Below are positions 12,983-14,746 of a DNA stretch of 14,746 nt, in pieces. The position numbers were made by a program, and so were the translations under genes. The notes below the pieces were generated by a model. It was not told the DNA's origin. It did not search any database and saw nothing but the letters and a program-made list of their open reading frames with translations. Location: the NCBI GenBank assembly GCA_028281485.1, contig JANQJT010000149.1, positions 1-14,746 of the forward strand. The letters run 5' to 3'. This stretch comes from Phycisphaeraceae bacterium (GTDB taxonomy: Bacteria > Planctomycetota > Phycisphaerae > Phycisphaerales > Zrk34). Within the stretch, counting starts at the first letter, position 1; each line of letters opens with the position of its first letter.

Positions 12983-14173
12983 TCAGCGGTTGGCGCCGAC
13001 GGGGTTGCGTTGGACGGGGTCGTGCTGGGGGCGGTCGTATTCGAAGTAGCGGTGGCTGAAGATCATGCGGCGGCGTGCGGAGACGGAGAGCAGCAGTCCG
13101 ATCATCATGAAGCTGGTGAGCAGAGACGCCCTGCCGTAGCTGACGAAGGGGAGGGTGAGGCCCGTGATGGGCAGGACGCCGATGGTCATGCCGATGTTGA
13201 CGAACATCTGTGTAAAGATGACGGTGGTGATGCCGACGGCGATGAGTCTTGCGAACGGCTCCTTGTTGAGCGCGGCGGAGAGCAGGCCGCCGGCGATGAG
13301 GGCGACGTAGAGGCCGAGCGTGAGCAGTCCGCCGAGCGCGCCCCAGCGCGTGCAGATGACGGCGAAGATCATGTCGTTGTGTCGTTCGGGTAGGCGGTTG
13401 TACTTGACGAGGTTGTGGGCGTGCGCTTCTGAGTGGCCGGTGACTTGGCCTGCGCCGACGAGGGTTTGGGCCTTGTAGCCCTGGTAGCCGATGCCGGCGC
13501 GGTGTCGGGTCTCGCCGCGGACCTCGCTGACCATGGCGACGATGCGTGCCTTCTGGTGCGGTTGGAGCAGGGGGTACATGGCAGGCATGAGGACGAGGCC
13601 GATGGTGATGATGGCGAAGACGTGTCGGAGCTTGGCGCCGGCGGCGATCATCATGGCGAAGAAGACGGGCATGAAGATGAGCGCGGTGCCGAGGTCGGGC
13701 TCCTTGAGGATGAGGCCCATGGGGATGAAGGTTCCCATGAGCGGCAGGAGCAGGCCGAGGAAGCTGCGGTAGTTGTCACGGAAGCGGAGGTAGACGGCGA
13801 GGGTGAGCACGTAGGCGATCTTGGCCAGCTCGCTGGGCTGGACGGTGATGACCTGCAGGTCGAACCATCGACGCGCACCGTTGCGCAGCGGGACAAAGGA
13901 GCGCGGCATGCCGGGGATGAGGAGGATGACGAGACAGATGAGGATGAGGATCATGGCGGGGTAGCTGAGCTCGATGAGTCGGCGGTGCGAGGGCGCGGCG
14001 CAGGCGGCCATGACGATCAGCGCCAGCGGGACGAACTTGAGCTGTTGAGAGGCGTAGCCGGGTGAGGTGTAATCGATCGCGGCGATGCCGACGGCGGTGA
14101 GTCCGATCGCGGCGAACATGGCGATCCAGCCGACGTTGGGGTAGAGGATGGGAGCGATCCAGTTGCGCCACAT
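12983..14173 (-). CDS. rodA: RodA, peptidoglycan glycosyltransferase of the elongasome (SEDS family)
   Basis: A 396-residue multi-pass membrane protein. I start it at the ATG at 14173, which overlaps the PBP2 stop by 1 nt. A same-frame ATG at 14392 would add 73 Arg/Pro-rich residues that are shadow sequence of PBP2. About ten hydrophobic segments are visible. SEDS motifs: RRWFDLQVITVQPSELAK (101-118, with Glu115), KEPDLGTALIFMP (157-169), the extracellular LPERHNDMIFAV (261-272, with Asp267 at the position of the conserved, functionally essential Asp), and the C-terminal LTLPFVSYGRASLL (339-352). RodA polymerises lipid II into glycan strands with its partner PBP2. Two positions differ from the family consensus: SYGRAS instead of SYGGSS, and ICTRWG where AEEWG/GEEFG-type sequence is usual. 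The DNA shows no frameshift around them. Confidence 0.92.
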   Translation of the reverse strand: MWRNWIAPILYPNVGWIAMFAAIGLTAVGIAAIDYTSPGYASQQLKFVPLALIVMAACAAPSHRRLIELSYPAMILILICLVILLIPGMPRSFVPLRNGARRWFDLQVITVQPSELAKIAYVLTLAVYLRFRDNYRSFLGLLLPLMGTFIPMGLILKEPDLGTALIFMPVFFAMMIAAGAKLRHVFAIITIGLVLMPAMYPLLQPHQKARIVAMVSEVRGETRHRAGIGYQGYKAQTLVGAGQVTGHSEAHAHNLVKYNRLPERHNDMIFAVICTRWGALGGLLTLGLYVALIAGGLLSAALNKEPFARLIAVGITTVIFTQMFVNIGMTIGVLPITGLTLPFVSYGRASLLTSFMMIGLLLSVSARRRMIFSHRYFEYDRPQHDPVQRNPVGANR

Positions 14174-14746
14174 CAGAGGTACCCCTCGGCTCTGAGCAGG
14201 TGGAGGACCTGGTTGGCGACGGGGCCTGAGACGCGACCGCCGGAGCCGCCGTACTCGACGACGACGCAGACGATGTAGCGGGCGTGCTGCTCGCCGGGCA
14301 GGCCGACGTGGCAGACGTACCAGGAGTGTGATCCGCTGCGGAGGATGGTTTCGCCCTCGTCGATGCGGCGGTTGCCGTTGACGTCGTCCCACTTGCGCGG
14401 GGCCTGTGCGGTGCCGGTCTTGGCGCGGAGGGTGACGTTTTCGATGTTGAAGATCTTTTCGCGTCGGCCGTTGATGGACAGCTCGATGCCGGTGCCGTAG
14501 TCGGCGTTGGCCGAGTCGTACATGCCCTGCAGGGTGTTATCGAGGATATGGGGTGGGATATTGAGGTTGCGTGAGACCTGCTGGGGGCGTTGGTACTCGG
14601 CGAGGATGGGGGAGAGGTAAACGCCGTCGCGTGCGAGCGCGGCGTGTGCGGCGGCGACCTGCAACGGCGTCGCGGTGATGGGGCCCTGGCCGATGCCGAT
14701 GAGCATGGCGTTGTTTTCGTCGAGTTTCTGCCCCGGGCGGTTGGGG
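14173..14746 (-). CDS. mrdA: Penicillin-binding protein 2, C-terminal transpeptidase part (5' end outside window)
   Basis: The frame is open to the window edge, so this is the last ~190 residues of a longer protein; the ATG at 14706 is internal. Numbering from that Met: GIGQGPITATPLQVAAAHAA (4-23) is the typical IGQG-TPLQ block that precedes the KTG motif in class B PBPs. KTGTAQ (96-101) is the third active-site motif. HSWYVCHVGLP (127-137) and VVVEYGGSGG (148-157) are the usual closing strands. The SxxK and SxN motifs lie beyond the edge. PBP2 cross-links glycan strands made by RodA, encoded directly downstream with a 1-nt overlap. An unusual feature is a 12-residue EF-hand-like loop (108-119) right after KTGT, in a segment between KTGT and the HxWF-type strand. 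Confidence 0.92.
   Translation of the reverse strand, partial: PNRPGQKLDENNAMLIGIGQGPITATPLQVAAAHAALARDGVYLSPILAEYQRPQQVSRNLNIPPHILDNTLQGMYDSANADYGTGIELSINGRREKIFNIENVTLRAKTGTAQAPRKWDDVNGNRRIDEGETILRSGSHSWYVCHVGLPGEQHARYIVCVVVEYGGSGGRVSGPVANQVLHLLRAEGYL

Noticed and set aside
12750..13393. Two plus-strand frames over tRNA-Leu and the RodA 3' end
   Set aside because: One is a translation of the tRNA antisense strand (the GFEPTW-type artefact). The other is antisense to RodA and unusually acidic, typical of shadow frames.
13433..14065. 210-codon acidic plus-strand frame
   Set aside because: Entirely antisense to RodA, with Asp/Glu/Gly/His-rich low-complexity sequence and no start signal.
14174..14392. 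Upstream in-frame extension of RodA
   Set aside because: The 73 added residues are Arg/Pro shadow sequence of PBP2 and would precede the first membrane helix without purpose; the ATG at 14173 overlaps the PBP2 stop by 1 nt.
1..14746. CRISPR array, insertion sequence, integrase or rRNA
   Set aside because: I found no regularly spaced direct repeats, no transposase or integrase protein and no rRNA-like sequence in the window.

Overview
The window looks like chromosomal DNA from a GC-rich bacterium with an envelope and Tad-type pili. Planctomycetota, perhaps Phycisphaerae-like, is my best guess. It rests on the mixture of a Hanks-type kinase with TPRs, FHA proteins and divergent TadE/TadG-like proteins, and on a short extragenic sequence I recall from planctomycete genomes. 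No taxonomic marker gene is present, so this is inference.

Region 1 (1-11827, plus strand) is a compact Tad/Flp pilus (type IVc, T2SS-related) locus. The order is: the 3' end of an unknown gene, possibly another TadE-like protein; a transmembrane Ser/Thr kinase with C-terminal TPRs; a large TadG-like protein; a TadE-like pseudopilin; a small single-pass membrane protein of unknown function; CpaB/RcpC; a CpaF/TadA ATPase with an N-terminal FHA domain; TadB; TadC; and an FHA-TM-helical-repeat protein. From the kinase to TadC the genes overlap by 1-4 nt or are separated by 3-14 nt, so they are probably one operon. A 42-nt gap separates TadC from the last FHA gene, which may have its own start signal. 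The kinase and two FHA proteins in one locus suggest phosphothreonine-dependent control of pilus assembly. Flp pilin, prepilin peptidase, secretin, CpaD and TadZ are not in the window.

Region 2 (11828-12982) is a break in style. It holds three small inverted repeats, the last resembling a RAYT-type REP element. A minus-strand gene of visibly lower GC follows, encoding a zinc-ribbon-like membrane protein of unknown function. Next comes tRNA-Leu(UAA) on the minus strand with a plausible promoter, and then a short repeat-like sequence. The low-GC gene lies against the 3' end of the tRNA gene, as small integrated elements often do, but I see no integrase or duplicated tRNA end.

Region 3 (12983-14746, minus strand) is the end of a cell-elongation operon: the C-terminal transpeptidase part of PBP2 (running off the window edge) followed, with a 1-nt overlap, by RodA. 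Both have sequence oddities. PBP2 carries an EF-hand/dockerin-like loop just after the KTGT motif, and RodA has Arg-Ala in place of the usual Gly-Ser of its C-terminal SYGGSS signature.
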